Shown piece after piece: positions 34,787-43,886 of a DNA stretch of 52,033 nucleotides. The DNA is from Pseudomonas mandelii (GTDB lineage: Bacteria > Pseudomonadota > Gammaproteobacteria > Pseudomonadales > Pseudomonadaceae), in NCBI RefSeq assembly GCF_024138395.1, contig NZ_JAMYDU010000030.1, forward strand, positions 1 through 52,033, given 5' to 3'. The notes below the pieces were generated by a model, which was not told the origin of the DNA, ran no database searches, and worked only from the letters and a program-made list of their open reading frames with translations. How positions within the stretch are numbered: position 1 is the stretch's first letter; each line of letters opens with the position of its first letter. The translations under genes were made by a program, and so were the position numbers.

Positions 34787-34893
34787 GATCGTTCCCACGC
34801 TCCGCGTGGGAATGCAGCCCGGGACGCTCCGCGTCCCAGAAGCGGACGCAGAGCGTCCATTGAGGCATTCCCACGCGGAGCGTGGGAACGATC
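34787..34893. repeat. 107-base multi-hairpin repeat, copy 2
   Basis: Same length and arrangement as 18674-18780: TTCCCACGCTCCGCGTGGGAA, a GGGACGCTCCGCGTCCC hairpin, a GGACGCAGAGCGTCC arm, and a closing ATTCCCACGCGGAGCGTGGGAA. It lies between pcaK and the pcaI promoter. Confidence 0.9.
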
Positions 34894-34924
34894 GGCAGAG
34901 GAGATCGGTAGGGAGACAACAATC

Positions 34925-34958
34925 TGTTCGATAAACGAACACTCAGTCGATTATCGGA
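34925..34958. promoter_or_regulatory. PcaR operator-like sites before pcaI
   Basis: GTTCGATAAACGAAC (34925-34939) is a near-palindrome, followed by TCGATTATCGGA (34947-34958), a second CGATTATCG-type half. The pair lies 100-135 bases upstream of pcaI and resembles the PcaR site described for the P. putida pcaI promoter. Confidence 0.65.
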
Positions 34959-35060
34959 TTGTTTGGCGTTGTCCAGGGGCTTACTCTTCAGTCATTCCGG
35001 CGCTGAACCTCGCGCCTTTTTCTACCACCGTCGGTCCATAACAAAACGGGAGCCTGCCCC

Positions 35061-35918
35061 ATGGCTGAAATCCTTTCGCTGCATGACGCGATAAAGCAGT
35101 TCGTCAACGATGGCGATACCGTCGCGCTCGAAGGCTTTACTCACCTGATTCCTACGGCGGCGGGTCACGAAATCATTCGTCAGGGCAAGAAAGATCTGAC
35201 CCTGGTGCGGATGACGCCCGACTTGATCTACGACCAGTTGATCGGTGCCGGTTGTGCTCGCAAGCTGATCTTCTCCTGGGGCGGTAACCCGGGCGTGGGC
35301 TCGCTGCACCGTCTGCGTGACGCGGTCGAAAGGCAGTGGCCGCATGCGCTGGAAATCGAAGAACACAGCCACGCCGACCTGGCCAATGCCTACGTCGCTG
35401 GCGCTTCGGGCTTACCGTTCGCGGTGCTGCGTGCCTACGCCGGCTCCGACCTGCCGAAGGTCAACCCGCTGATCAAGACCGTCACGTGCCCGTTCACCGG
35501 CGAAGTGCTAGCGGCGGTGCCATCGGTGCGCCCGGACATTACCGTGATTCACGCGCAGAAAGCCGACCGCAAAGGCAATGTGCTGCTCTGGGGTATTCTC
35601 GGCGTGCAGAAAGAAGCCGCGCTGGCCGCCAAGCGTTGCATCGTTACCGTCGAGGAAATCGTCGACGATCTCAATGCACCGATGAACTCCTGTGTTCTGC
35701 CGACCTGGGCCTTGAGCGCGGTTTGCCACGTCCCTGGTGGTGCGCATCCGTCCTACGCTCACGGCTACAACGAACGCGACAACCGTTTCTACCAGGCTTG
35801 GGACCCGATTGCCCGCGACCGTGAAACGTTCACCGCGTGGATCAACGAATACATCCTCGGTTGCGCTGACTTCAGCGAGTTCCAGGCCAAGCTGGCCGCT
35901 GCTTCGGAGGCCAAGTAA
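35061..35918 (+). CDS. pcaI: 3-oxoadipate CoA-transferase subunit A
   Basis: A 285-aa subunit which, with PcaJ, moves CoA from succinyl-CoA to 3-oxoadipate. The coenzyme A-transferase family I fold is visible (GDTVALEGFTHLIPTAAGHE, then SWGGNPGVGSLHRL). It is longer than P. putida PcaI (231 aa) and closer to the CatI/glutaconate transferase-like branch of P. aeruginosa and P. knackmussii. GGGAG precedes the ATG. It begins the pcaIJFHG-BDC series and overlaps pcaJ by one base. Confidence 0.92.
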   Translation: MAEILSLHDAIKQFVNDGDTVALEGFTHLIPTAAGHEIIRQGKKDLTLVRMTPDLIYDQLIGAGCARKLIFSWGGNPGVGSLHRLRDAVERQWPHALEIEEHSHADLANAYVAGASGLPFAVLRAYAGSDLPKVNPLIKTVTCPFTGEVLAAVPSVRPDITVIHAQKADRKGNVLLWGILGVQKEAALAAKRCIVTVEEIVDDLNAPMNSCVLPTWALSAVCHVPGGAHPSYAHGYNERDNRFYQAWDPIARDRETFTAWINEYILGCADFSEFQAKLAAASEAK

Positions 35919-36697
35919 TGACTTACACCACTAATGAAATGATGACCGTCGCCGCCGCCCGCCGTCTGAAAAACGGTTCGGTATGCTTCGTCGGTATCGG
36001 CCTGCCGTCGAAAGCCGCCAACCTGGCACGTCTGACTTCCTCGCCAGATGTAGTCCTGATCTACGAATCGGGCCCGATCGGTGCCAAGCCGAGTGTATTG
36101 CCGCTGTCGATCGGTGACGGTGAACTGGCGGAAACCGCCGACACTGTCGTCCCGACCGGTGAGATTTTTCGCTACTGGTTGCAGGGCGGACGCATTGACG
36201 TCGGTTTTCTTGGCGCCGCGCAAGTCGACCGCTTTGGCAACATCAACACCACCGTGGTGGGTGACTACCATCAACCGAAAGTTCGCCTGCCGGGTGCCGG
36301 TGGTGCGCCGGAGATTGCCGGTTCCGCCAAGAGCGTGCTGATCATCCTCAAGCAGTCGGCGCGTTCCTTTGTCGACAAGCTCGACTTCATCACCTCGGTC
36401 GGCCATGGCGAGGGCGGGGATTCACGCAAGCGTCTCGGCCTGCCGGGCGCCGGCCCTGTCGGCATTATTACCGACCTGTGCATCATGGAACCCGAAGCGG
36501 ATACTCATGAATTCGTGGTGACTGCGCTGCACCCAGGTGTGACTCGCGAGCAAGTGATTGCTGCCACCGGTTGGGCGATTCGTTTTGCCGATCAGGTGGA
36601 AAACACCGCCGAGCCAACCGATGTCGAGCTGACCGCACTGCGCGATCTGGAAGCCCGCACCGCTGCGGCTCACGGCCAAGCACCCGGAGAAGCCTGA
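35918..36697 (+). CDS. pcaJ: 3-oxoadipate CoA-transferase subunit B
   Basis: A 259-aa partner of PcaI. The catalytic glutamate of family I transferases is expected in the YESGPIGAKPS stretch (about 47-57). The ATG overlaps the TAA of pcaI, and the TGA overlaps the pcaF ATG, indicating tight translational coupling. It belongs to the same CatJ-like branch. Confidence 0.92.
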   Translation: MTYTTNEMMTVAAARRLKNGSVCFVGIGLPSKAANLARLTSSPDVVLIYESGPIGAKPSVLPLSIGDGELAETADTVVPTGEIFRYWLQGGRIDVGFLGAAQVDRFGNINTTVVGDYHQPKVRLPGAGGAPEIAGSAKSVLIILKQSARSFVDKLDFITSVGHGEGGDSRKRLGLPGAGPVGIITDLCIMEPEADTHEFVVTALHPGVTREQVIAATGWAIRFADQVENTAEPTDVELTALRDLEARTAAAHGQAPGEA

Positions 36698-37899
36698 TGC
36701 GTGACGTTTATATCTGCGACGCCATTCGCACCCCCATCGGCCGTTTCGGCGGTGGCCTGTCGGCGGTTCGCGCCGACGACCTGGCCGCCGTGCCGATCAA
36801 AGCGCTGATGGCGCGCAACCCGTCGGTGGACTGGAACGCGGTAGACGAAGTGTTCCTCGGTTGCGCCAACCAGGCCGGCGAAGACAACCGCAACGTGGCA
36901 CGCATGGCGTTGCTGCTGGCGGGGCTGCCGGAAACCATTCCCGGCGTTACCCTCAATCGTCTGTGCGCTTCGGGCATGGATGCGATCGGCACTGCGTTCC
37001 GGGCCATCGCCAGTGGCGAGATGGAGTTGGCGATTGCCGGCGGCGTCGAGTCGATGTCTCGCGCTCCGTTCGTGATGGGCAAGGCCGATGCGGCGTTCTC
37101 ACGCAACATGAAACTGGAAGACACCACGATCGGCTGGCGTTTCATCAACCCGTTGATGAAAGCTCAATACGGTGTGGATGCGATGCCGCAGACCGCCGAT
37201 AACGTAGCCGACGCTTACCAAATTTCCCGCGCCGATCAGGATGCTTTCGCACTGCGCAGTCAGCAACGCACAGCGGCCGCGCAAGCCGCAGGATTTTTCG
37301 CCGAAGAGATCGTCGAAGTGCGGATTGCCCACAAGAAGGGTGAAAGCGTGGTCACGCAGGATGAACATCCCCGCGCTGACACAACACTGGAAACCCTGGC
37401 CAAACTCAAACCAGTCAACGGCCCGGACAAAACCGTCACCGCCGGCAACGCTTCCGGCGTGAACGACGGTGCGGCGGCGTTGATTTTGGCCTCTGGCGAC
37501 GCGGTAAAGAAACATGGCCTGACTGCGCGCGCTCGCGTTTTGGGCATGTCGAGTGCCGGTGTCGCACCGAGGGTGATGGGCATCGGCCCGGTGCCGGCGG
37601 TGCGCAAATTGACTGAGCGGCTGGGCCTGGCGGTCAGCGATTTCGACGTGATCGAACTCAATGAAGCCTTCGCCAGCCAGGGCTTGGCCGTGTTGCGTGA
37701 GCTGGGATTGGCCGATGACGCGGCCCAGGTCAACCCGAATGGTGGTGCCATTGCCTTGGGCCATCCGTTGGGCATGAGCGGCGCGCGCTTGGTATTGACC
37801 GCGCTGCATCAATTGGAAAAAACCGGTGGCAAGAAAGGTCTGGCGACCATGTGCGTCGGTGTCGGCCAAGGTCTGGCGCTGGCGATCGAACGGGTCTGA
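36697..37899 (+). CDS. pcaF: Beta-ketoadipyl-CoA thiolase
   Basis: A 400-aa thiolase that splits 3-oxoadipyl-CoA to succinyl-CoA and acetyl-CoA. The nucleophilic Cys is C90 (NRLCASGM), with H356 (GGAIALGHPLG) and C386 (TMCVGVGQG) completing the active site. Starting at ATG 36697 gives the normal length; the open frame upstream reads through pcaJ. Confidence 0.96.
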   Translation: MRDVYICDAIRTPIGRFGGGLSAVRADDLAAVPIKALMARNPSVDWNAVDEVFLGCANQAGEDNRNVARMALLLAGLPETIPGVTLNRLCASGMDAIGTAFRAIASGEMELAIAGGVESMSRAPFVMGKADAAFSRNMKLEDTTIGWRFINPLMKAQYGVDAMPQTADNVADAYQISRADQDAFALRSQQRTAAAQAAGFFAEEIVEVRIAHKKGESVVTQDEHPRADTTLETLAKLKPVNGPDKTVTAGNASGVNDGAAALILASGDAVKKHGLTARARVLGMSSAGVAPRVMGIGPVPAVRKLTERLGLAVSDFDVIELNEAFASQGLAVLRELGLADDAAQVNPNGGAIALGHPLGMSGARLVLTALHQLEKTGGKKGLATMCVGVGQGLALAIERV

Positions 37900-37936
37900 C
37901 ACACGCCGTCGACTTATAAGAACTGAGGAAAGTGTA

Positions 37937-38641
37937 ATGACTGACAAGCCTGGTTACCGTCGCCCGCAGGAGGGCACTCAGCCGGAGTACCTGCACCCGA
38001 CCTATCAATCCACCAACCTGCGCTCGCCGTCCAAGCCGTTGGTGTTTTTGCCGCATTCGTTGTCGGAAATCACCGGCCCGACTATCGGCGCCGAGCGCAT
38101 CCAGGAAAAGGACAACGACTTGACCGCTCAGCATCAGGGCGAACCACTGGGCGAGCGCATCATCATTCACGGCCGCGTGCTGGATGAAAACGGTCTGCCA
38201 GTACCGGGCATTCTGGTAGAGATCTGGCAGGCCAACGCCGCCGGTCGCTACAACCATGCGCGCGACCTGCACGACGCGCCGCTGGACCCGAATTTCACCG
38301 GCACCGGCCGCACCGTGACCGACGCCGATGGCTGGTATCAGTTCCAGACCATCAAGCCTGGCGCTTATCCCTGGGGTAACCACCACAACGCCTGGCGCCC
38401 GGCGCACATCCATTTCTCACTGTTCGGGCCGAGTATTCTTACGCGCCTGGTAACCCAGATGTATTTCCCGGGCGACCCATTGCTGGCCTACGACCCGATC
38501 TACAACTGCGTGCCCGATACCAGCGCCAAAGAGCGCCTGATCGCCAGTTTCGACCTGGAAAAAACCATCCCTTCCTACGCCCTCGGTTATCGCTGGGACA
38601 TCGTCTTGCGCGGCCGTGAAGCCACGCCGATGGAGAAATAA
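37937..38641 (+). CDS. pcaH: Protocatechuate 3,4-dioxygenase beta subunit
   Basis: A 234-aa catalytic subunit that binds the Fe(III) used for intradiol cleavage of protocatechuate to 3-carboxy-cis,cis-muconate. Iron ligands are Y105, Y144, H157 and H159 (AGRYNHARD, GAYPWGNHH, RPAHIHFS), exactly three below the P. putida numbers. It starts 37 bases after pcaF with TGAGGAAAG ahead, and ends one base before pcaG. Confidence 0.96.
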   Translation: MTDKPGYRRPQEGTQPEYLHPTYQSTNLRSPSKPLVFLPHSLSEITGPTIGAERIQEKDNDLTAQHQGEPLGERIIIHGRVLDENGLPVPGILVEIWQANAAGRYNHARDLHDAPLDPNFTGTGRTVTDADGWYQFQTIKPGAYPWGNHHNAWRPAHIHFSLFGPSILTRLVTQMYFPGDPLLAYDPIYNCVPDTSAKERLIASFDLEKTIPSYALGYRWDIVLRGREATPMEK

Positions 38642-38642
38642 G

Positions 38643-39209
38643 ATGACGCTGAACGCGACCACGTCCCACACCGTCGGGCCGTATTACCACATCGGCCTGA
38701 CCTGGCTGAACCGCGAAGACCTGACCGTTGCCCAGACCCTCGGCGAGCGCGTGGCGATCACCGGGCAAGTCGTCGATGGCAATGGCGACTTCGTCAACGA
38801 CGCCATGCTCGAAGTGTGGCAGGCCAACGCCGCCGGCAAGTACGACCATCCCGAAGACGATCAAGACAAACCGCTGGACCCGAATTTCGAAGGGTTTGGC
38901 CGGGTGCCGGTGGATGCAGAAGGGCGCTTCCGCTTTACCACGATCAAACCGGGCACAGTGGAAGGCTTGAAAGGCACGACCCAGGCGCCGCATTTAGTGG
39001 TACTGGTATTTGCTCGTGGGTTGGTGAAGCATTTGCTGACGCGGATTTATTTTGATGGCGAACCGGCTAATGTGGCGGACCCGCTATTGGAGTGCGTGCC
39101 TGCTGAACGCCGCGGCACTTTGCTGGCGAAGCAGGATGCTTCGGGTGTTTATCAGTGGAACGTGATTCTGCAGGGGACGGATGCCGAGACGGTGTTCTTT
39201 GATTATTGA
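38643..39209 (+). CDS. pcaG: Protocatechuate 3,4-dioxygenase alpha subunit
   Basis: A 188-aa partner of PcaH; the same dioxygenase fold without the iron ligands (TVGPYYHIGLTW, AMLEVWQANAAGKYDH, FTTIKPGTVEG). Start at 38643, one base after the pcaH stop. Confidence 0.95.
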   Translation: MTLNATTSHTVGPYYHIGLTWLNREDLTVAQTLGERVAITGQVVDGNGDFVNDAMLEVWQANAAGKYDHPEDDQDKPLDPNFEGFGRVPVDAEGRFRFTTIKPGTVEGLKGTTQAPHLVVLVFARGLVKHLLTRIYFDGEPANVADPLLECVPAERRGTLLAKQDASGVYQWNVILQGTDAETVFFDY

Positions 39210-39213
39210 AATC

Positions 39214-39306
39214 AAGATCAAAAGATCGCAGGCTGCGCCAGCTCCTACAGGAACCCCGTTCGACGATTAGATCAATGTAGGAGCTGCCGAAGGCTGCGAT
39301 CTTTTG
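39214..39306. repeat. REP pair between pcaG and pcaB
   Basis: GATCAAAAGATCGCAGG...CCAGCTCCTACAG and TGTAGGAGCTGCC...GATCTT arms with a 24-base spacer. It splits the pca operon, so it may set relative transcript stability of upstream and downstream parts. Confidence 0.88.
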
Positions 39307-39370
39307 GCGCACCACGACCTTTGATTTTTACGCGCAGGCCTGACCGGGCCCACGCCTGCAAGGACTGTTT

Positions 39371-40735
39371 ATGAACCAGCGACCGGGCAATCAATTGTTC
39401 GATGCCTATTTCACGGCACGCGACATGCGTGAGGTGTTCTGCGATCAGGGCCGGGTTCAGGCCATGCTTGATTTCGAAGCGGCACTGGCCCGGGCCGAGG
39501 CGCGGGTCGGGCTGATTCCGCAGACGGCTGTCGCGTCTATCGAAGCGGCCTGCCTCTCTGAGCATTACGACTTCGCCGCTCTGGGTGAGGCCATTGCCAC
39601 GGCGGGGAATTCGGCGATTCCGCTGGTCAAGGCATTGGGCAAGCAGATCGCCAAGAGCGATGCCGAAGCCGAGCGTTACGTGCATCTGGGCGCGACCAGC
39701 CAGGATGTAATGGACACCGGTCTGGTGCTGCAACTTCGCCGCGCACTGGAATTGATCGAAGCTGATCTGGCGCAACTGGGGGAAACCCTCGCGACCCAGG
39801 CCTGGCGTTACGTCGCCACGCCAATGGCCGGACGAACCTGGCTGCAGCACGCGACACCGGTCACCCTCGGCATGAAAATCGCCGGTTGGTTGGGCGCAGT
39901 GACGCGTAGCCGTCAGCGTCTGCTGGAACTCAAACCGCGCCTGCTGGTGCTGCAATTCGGCGGCGCCTCCGGCACCCTCGCGGCCCTCGGCGAGCAGGCG
40001 ATGCCGATTGCCGAAGCCTTGGCCGCAGAACTGCAACTGACTTTGCCGGAACAACCCTGGCACACCCAGCGGGATCGTCTGGTGGAGTTCGGCGCGGTGC
40101 TTGGACTGATCGCTGGCAGCCTCGGCAAACTCGGTCGCGACATCAGCCTGTTGATGCAGACCGAGGCTGGCGAAGTGTTCGAACCGTCGGCACCGGGCAA
40201 GGGCGGTTCCTCGACCATGCCGCACAAGCGCAACCCGGTGGGCGCGGCGGTGCTGATCGGCACGGCGACGCGGGTGCCTGGCTTGCTCTCGACCTTGTTC
40301 AGTGCGATGCCGCAGGAGCACGAACGCAGCCTGGGCTTGTGGCATGCCGAATGGGAAACCCTGCCGGAGATCTGCTGTTTAGTGTCAGGCAGCTTGCAGC
40401 AAGCGCTGTTGGTGGCCGACGGACTGGAAGTGGATGCCGACCGAATGACGCGCAACCTCGACCTGACCCAGGGCCTGGTGCTGGCCGAAGCCGTGAGCAT
40501 CGTGCTGGCGCAACGGGTCGGTCGCGACACCGCGCACCATCTACTGGAGCAATGCTGCAAACGCGCAGTGGCCGAGCAACGTCATCTGCGCGCGGTACTC
40601 GGCGACGAGCCGCAGGTGACTGCCGAGCTGTCGGATGCTGAACTCGATCGTTTGCTGGACCCCGCCCATTACCTCGGTCAGGCCCATACCTGGGTCGAGC
40701 GAGCAGTGGCTGAACATTTTGCGTTGATTGCCTGA
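39371..40735 (+). CDS. pcaB: 3-carboxy-cis,cis-muconate cycloisomerase
   Basis: A 454-aa member of the fumarase/aspartase superfamily. It forms 4-carboxymuconolactone from the PcaHG product. The superfamily signature GKGGSSTMPHKRNP with the catalytic serine is at about 277-290, and HLGATSQDVMDTG near 104 is the first conserved region. It lies 65 bases after a REP pair and 11 bases before pcaD. Confidence 0.95.
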   Translation: MNQRPGNQLFDAYFTARDMREVFCDQGRVQAMLDFEAALARAEARVGLIPQTAVASIEAACLSEHYDFAALGEAIATAGNSAIPLVKALGKQIAKSDAEAERYVHLGATSQDVMDTGLVLQLRRALELIEADLAQLGETLATQAWRYVATPMAGRTWLQHATPVTLGMKIAGWLGAVTRSRQRLLELKPRLLVLQFGGASGTLAALGEQAMPIAEALAAELQLTLPEQPWHTQRDRLVEFGAVLGLIAGSLGKLGRDISLLMQTEAGEVFEPSAPGKGGSSTMPHKRNPVGAAVLIGTATRVPGLLSTLFSAMPQEHERSLGLWHAEWETLPEICCLVSGSLQQALLVADGLEVDADRMTRNLDLTQGLVLAEAVSIVLAQRVGRDTAHHLLEQCCKRAVAEQRHLRAVLGDEPQVTAELSDAELDRLLDPAHYLGQAHTWVERAVAEHFALIA

Positions 40736-40746
40736 AGGAGACTGCT

Positions 40747-41553
40747 GTGGCATTCGTACAACTCGCCGAGGGCGAACTGCACTATCAAATTCAAGGGCCG
40801 CAACTCGATGGGCCGGTCGAGGCGCCGGTACTGGTGCTGTCCAACTCACTGGGCACCGACCTGCACATGTGGGATGCGCAGATTCCGGCGTTCAGCGAGC
40901 ATTTTCGCGTGCTGCGTTTTGACACCCGTGGTCACGGCCAGTCGTTGGTGACGCCGGGGCCGTACAACATCGAGCAACTGGGCCGCGACGTGCTGGCGCT
41001 GCTGGATGCGCTACACATCGAACGCGCGCATTTCTGTGGTCTGTCCATGGGCGGGTTGATCGGCCAATGGCTGGGGATCAATGCCGGTCAGCGTTTGAAT
41101 AAACTGATTGTATGTAACACCGCGGCGAAAATCGGCGATCCGTCGGTGTGGAATCCACGGATCGAAACCGTGTTGCGTGACGGCGCGGCGGCGATGGTTG
41201 CACTGCGTGATGCGTCGATTGCCCGCTGGTTTACCGCGGACTTTTCCGAGGCCAATCCGGCAGCGACGAAGCGGATTACCGACATGCTCGCGGTCACCTC
41301 GCCTGAAGGCTACGCGGCCAATTGCGCGGCGGTACGTGACGCCGATTTCCGTGATCAGTTGTCCTCGATTCAGGTGCCGCTGCTGGTGATCGCCGGCACC
41401 GAAGACGCGGTGACGCCGCCGTCCGGCGGGCATTTCATTCAGGAGCAAGTGCGTGGCGCCGAGTACGCAGAGTTCTACGCCGCGCACCTGTCCAACGTCC
41501 AGGCCGGCGCTGCGTTCAGCGACCGGGTACTGGCGTTTTTGTCAGCTCATTGA
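40747..41553 (+). CDS. pcaD: 3-oxoadipate enol-lactonase
   Basis: A 268-aa alpha/beta hydrolase, nucleophile S100 in HFCGLSMGGLIG, Asp in AGTEDAVTPP near 220 and the late His in HLSNVQ. It opens the enol-lactone to 3-oxoadipate. GTG start at 40747, with AAGGAG eight bases ahead. Confidence 0.94.
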   Translation: MAFVQLAEGELHYQIQGPQLDGPVEAPVLVLSNSLGTDLHMWDAQIPAFSEHFRVLRFDTRGHGQSLVTPGPYNIEQLGRDVLALLDALHIERAHFCGLSMGGLIGQWLGINAGQRLNKLIVCNTAAKIGDPSVWNPRIETVLRDGAAAMVALRDASIARWFTADFSEANPAATKRITDMLAVTSPEGYAANCAAVRDADFRDQLSSIQVPLLVIAGTEDAVTPPSGGHFIQEQVRGAEYAEFYAAHLSNVQAGAAFSDRVLAFLSAH

Positions 41554-41563
41554 GGGGATTGTT

Positions 41564-41956
41564 GTGGACGAGAAACAACGTTACGACGAGGGTCTGAATG
41601 TCCGTCGCGCAGTACTTGGCGACGCCCATGTCGATCGCAGCCTGAACGCGCTGACCGAGTTCAACTCGGAGTTCCAGGAGATGATCACCCGCCACGCCTG
41701 GGGCGACATCTGGACCCGCCCGGGCCTGCCGCGTCATACCCGCAGCCTGATCACCATCGCCATGCTGATCGGCATGAACCGCAACGAAGAACTCAAACTG
41801 CACCTGCGCGCCGCCGCCAACAACGGCGTGACCCGTGGCGAGATCAAGGAAGTGATCATGCAGAGCGCGATCTACTGCGGCATCCCGGCGGCCAACGCAA
41901 CATTCCACCTGGCCGAGTCGGTGTGGGATGAGTTGGGGGTTGAGTCGCGCGAGTGA
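41564..41956 (+). CDS. pcaC: 4-carboxymuconolactone decarboxylase
   Basis: A 130-aa member of the CMD/AhpD fold. It removes CO2 from the PcaB product. GVTRGEIKEVIMQSAIYCGI and PAANATFHLAESVW are characteristic. The start is GTG 41564 after GAGGGGATT; the longer open frame upstream lies within pcaD. Last gene of the pca series, before a repeat cluster. Confidence 0.94.
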   Translation: MDEKQRYDEGLNVRRAVLGDAHVDRSLNALTEFNSEFQEMITRHAWGDIWTRPGLPRHTRSLITIAMLIGMNRNEELKLHLRAAANNGVTRGEIKEVIMQSAIYCGIPAANATFHLAESVWDELGVESRE

Positions 41957-41987
41957 TCCGCGAAAGTTGTATTGCCTGAGCTGACGT

Positions 41988-42355
41988 CTTCGCGGGCAAG
42001 CCTCGCTCCTACAGTTGTCCGGCGTGAACGCTGATTTTGTGTTCACTGAAGGTCCCTGTGGGAGCCGGGCTTGCCCGCGATGGCGACAGTACATTCAATA
42101 TTGATGTGGCTGAAAAATTGCCTTCGCGAGCAAGCCCGCTCCCACAGTTGTCCGGCGTGAACGCCAATTTTGTGTTCACTGAAGATCCCTGTGGGAGCCG
42201 GGCTTGCCCGCGATGGCGGCAGTACATTCAATATTGATGTGGCTGAAAGATTGCCTTCGCGAGCAGGCTCGCTCCCACCTTAGTTGTGTGGTGTGAACGC
42301 AGTTTTGTGTTCACCGAAAATCACTGTGGGAGCGAGCCTGCTCGCGATGGCGGTA
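41988..42355. repeat. REP cluster with 133-base tandem duplication
   Basis: A REP arm at 41988-42014 is followed by a 133-base unit at 42015-42147 repeated at 42148-42280 with few changes (TTGTCCGGCGTGAACGC start, CAATATTGATGTGGCTGAAA middle, each with two REP arms), then a partial third unit to about 42355. It occupies the entire gap between pcaC and the OprD gene. Confidence 0.9.
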
Positions 42356-42361
42356 GTGGGT

Positions 42362-43621
42362 TTACAGCAGACTGATCGGATAGCTGACGATCAACCGATT
42401 CTCATCGAACTCGTTGTTGCTGAAGTCGCGGCGGATGGTCGAGTTGCGCCATTTGACGTTGAGGTTTTTCAGCGTGCCGCTCTGCACGGTGTAGCCCAGT
42501 TCGCTTTCGCGGCCCCATTCCTTGCCGTCGGTGGTGGTTGCAGTGTGGACGTTGTCGCCGCTGATGTAGCGGTTCATCAACGTCAGGCCCGGTACGCCCA
42601 AGGCGGCGAAGTTGTAGTCGTGGCGCAGTTGCCAGGATTTTTCCTTCGCGTTGTCGTAGCTGGCGTTGTAGCTATCGTTCGCCAACGTACCACCGCTGGT
42701 GCCGTTGACCCGCATCCAGGCGCTGTCGCCGGTGAGTTTTTGCAGGCCGACATAGAAGGTGTTGCCGCCATATTTGGCCGAGAACAGGCCCGACCAGGTC
42801 TTGTTGTCCAGCTCGCCGGCCCGAGCGCTACCGTCATCCTTACCGTAGAAGAACCCGAGGTTGGCGCCCAGCGTCCAGTCGCCTAGTGGCTGGGTGTGGA
42901 TCAGGTTGACGTATTGCTGGCTGTAGATGTCCTTGAGTTCAGCGTTCCACAGGCCGATCTGAGTTCGCTTGCCGTTGAAGGCATATTCGCCGCCCTGAAA
43001 GTTGAAGCGGTCTGACGTGAACGCTGCTTTGCCGGTCATTGACATGTCGTTCATGCTGCTGTCATCGCGCGGGCTGTTGGCTCGGAACTGGCCGCCGTAG
43101 AGCGTCAGGCCGTCGATTTCCTTCGAGGTGATCTGGCCGCCACGGAAGGTTTGCGGCAGCGAGCGACCGTCGTCCGAACGCAGGATCGGCAATACCGGCA
43201 TCCACTCGCCGACTTTCACTTCGGTCTGGGACAGCTTGGCCTTGAACGCCACATTGGTGCGACCAAAGTTATCCGCCGGGCGACCATCGTGGTCCAGCGG
43301 CAGCAACTGCGTACCACTGGTGCCTTTGCCGCCGTCGAGCTTGACCGAATACAACCCCAGTACATCCATGCCGAACCCGACCGTGCCCTGGGTGAACCCG
43401 GACTTGGCGTCGAGGATGAAGCTTTGCGTCCACTCTTCAGCCTTGCCCTGGCTCTTGGTCGGGTTGGTGAAGTTACGGTTGATGTAGAAGTTACGCAGGT
43501 TCAGGTTGACCTTGGCGCCTTCGACAAAACCGGCTTCCTCGGCCATGGCGGGCAGGGCCGCACCGGCCAGTGCGAGGGCGATCAGGCTGGGAAAGAAATA
43601 CTGCGCGGTGGAAGGGATCAT
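42362..43621 (-). CDS. OprD-family porin, probable aromatic acid channel
   Basis: A 419-aa outer-membrane protein. The signal peptide covers about 1-27 (LIALALAGAALPAMAEEAGF). Mature sequence has the OprD/Occ pattern (GFVEGAKVNLNLRNFYINR, EWTQSFILDAKSGFTQGTVG) of an 18-strand barrel and ends DENRLIVSYPISLL. Occ porins admit specific carboxylates. Convergent placement beside the pca genes suggests benzoate-like or hydroxybenzoate substrates, as with OpdF or BenF-like porins; this is inference from context. Confidence 0.88.
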   Translation of the reverse strand: MIPSTAQYFFPSLIALALAGAALPAMAEEAGFVEGAKVNLNLRNFYINRNFTNPTKSQGKAEEWTQSFILDAKSGFTQGTVGFGMDVLGLYSVKLDGGKGTSGTQLLPLDHDGRPADNFGRTNVAFKAKLSQTEVKVGEWMPVLPILRSDDGRSLPQTFRGGQITSKEIDGLTLYGGQFRANSPRDDSSMNDMSMTGKAAFTSDRFNFQGGEYAFNGKRTQIGLWNAELKDIYSQQYVNLIHTQPLGDWTLGANLGFFYGKDDGSARAGELDNKTWSGLFSAKYGGNTFYVGLQKLTGDSAWMRVNGTSGGTLANDSYNASYDNAKEKSWQLRHDYNFAALGVPGLTLMNRYISGDNVHTATTTDGKEWGRESELGYTVQSGTLKNLNVKWRNSTIRRDFSNNEFDENRLIVSYPISLL

Positions 43622-43886
43622 GGGCTCGGGTCTCTCTAATTCTTGGATGAAACGGGGCGGTGCCGCAACGTTCGGGTTGCAGACAAAAGATTCGAATTCA
43701 GAAAAGCGGGGCGAGGTCAGCCGGACAGGGCAGGGCGCGGGGACATGGTGTCGAACCTGTTGTTATTGGTTTTGTGCGACCGATGGTGAGGGAAACGCAC
43801 TAAATGGTTCAATCGGGGGGAGACGGGTTCTGGGCGATTATCGAACGTAAGATTGATCAGGGTTTTGTGGTGTCGGGACCGGCCCC

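Noticed and set aside
33528..34922. A 464-codon minus-strand frame opposite pcaK
   Set aside because: pcaK is unmistakable on the plus strand; the opposite frame is low-complexity His/Gln/Arg-rich.
41988..42355. Regularly repeated units resembling a CRISPR array
   Set aside because: The units are 133 bases, contain inverted REP arms, and have no unique spacers of about 32 bases; there are no cas genes.
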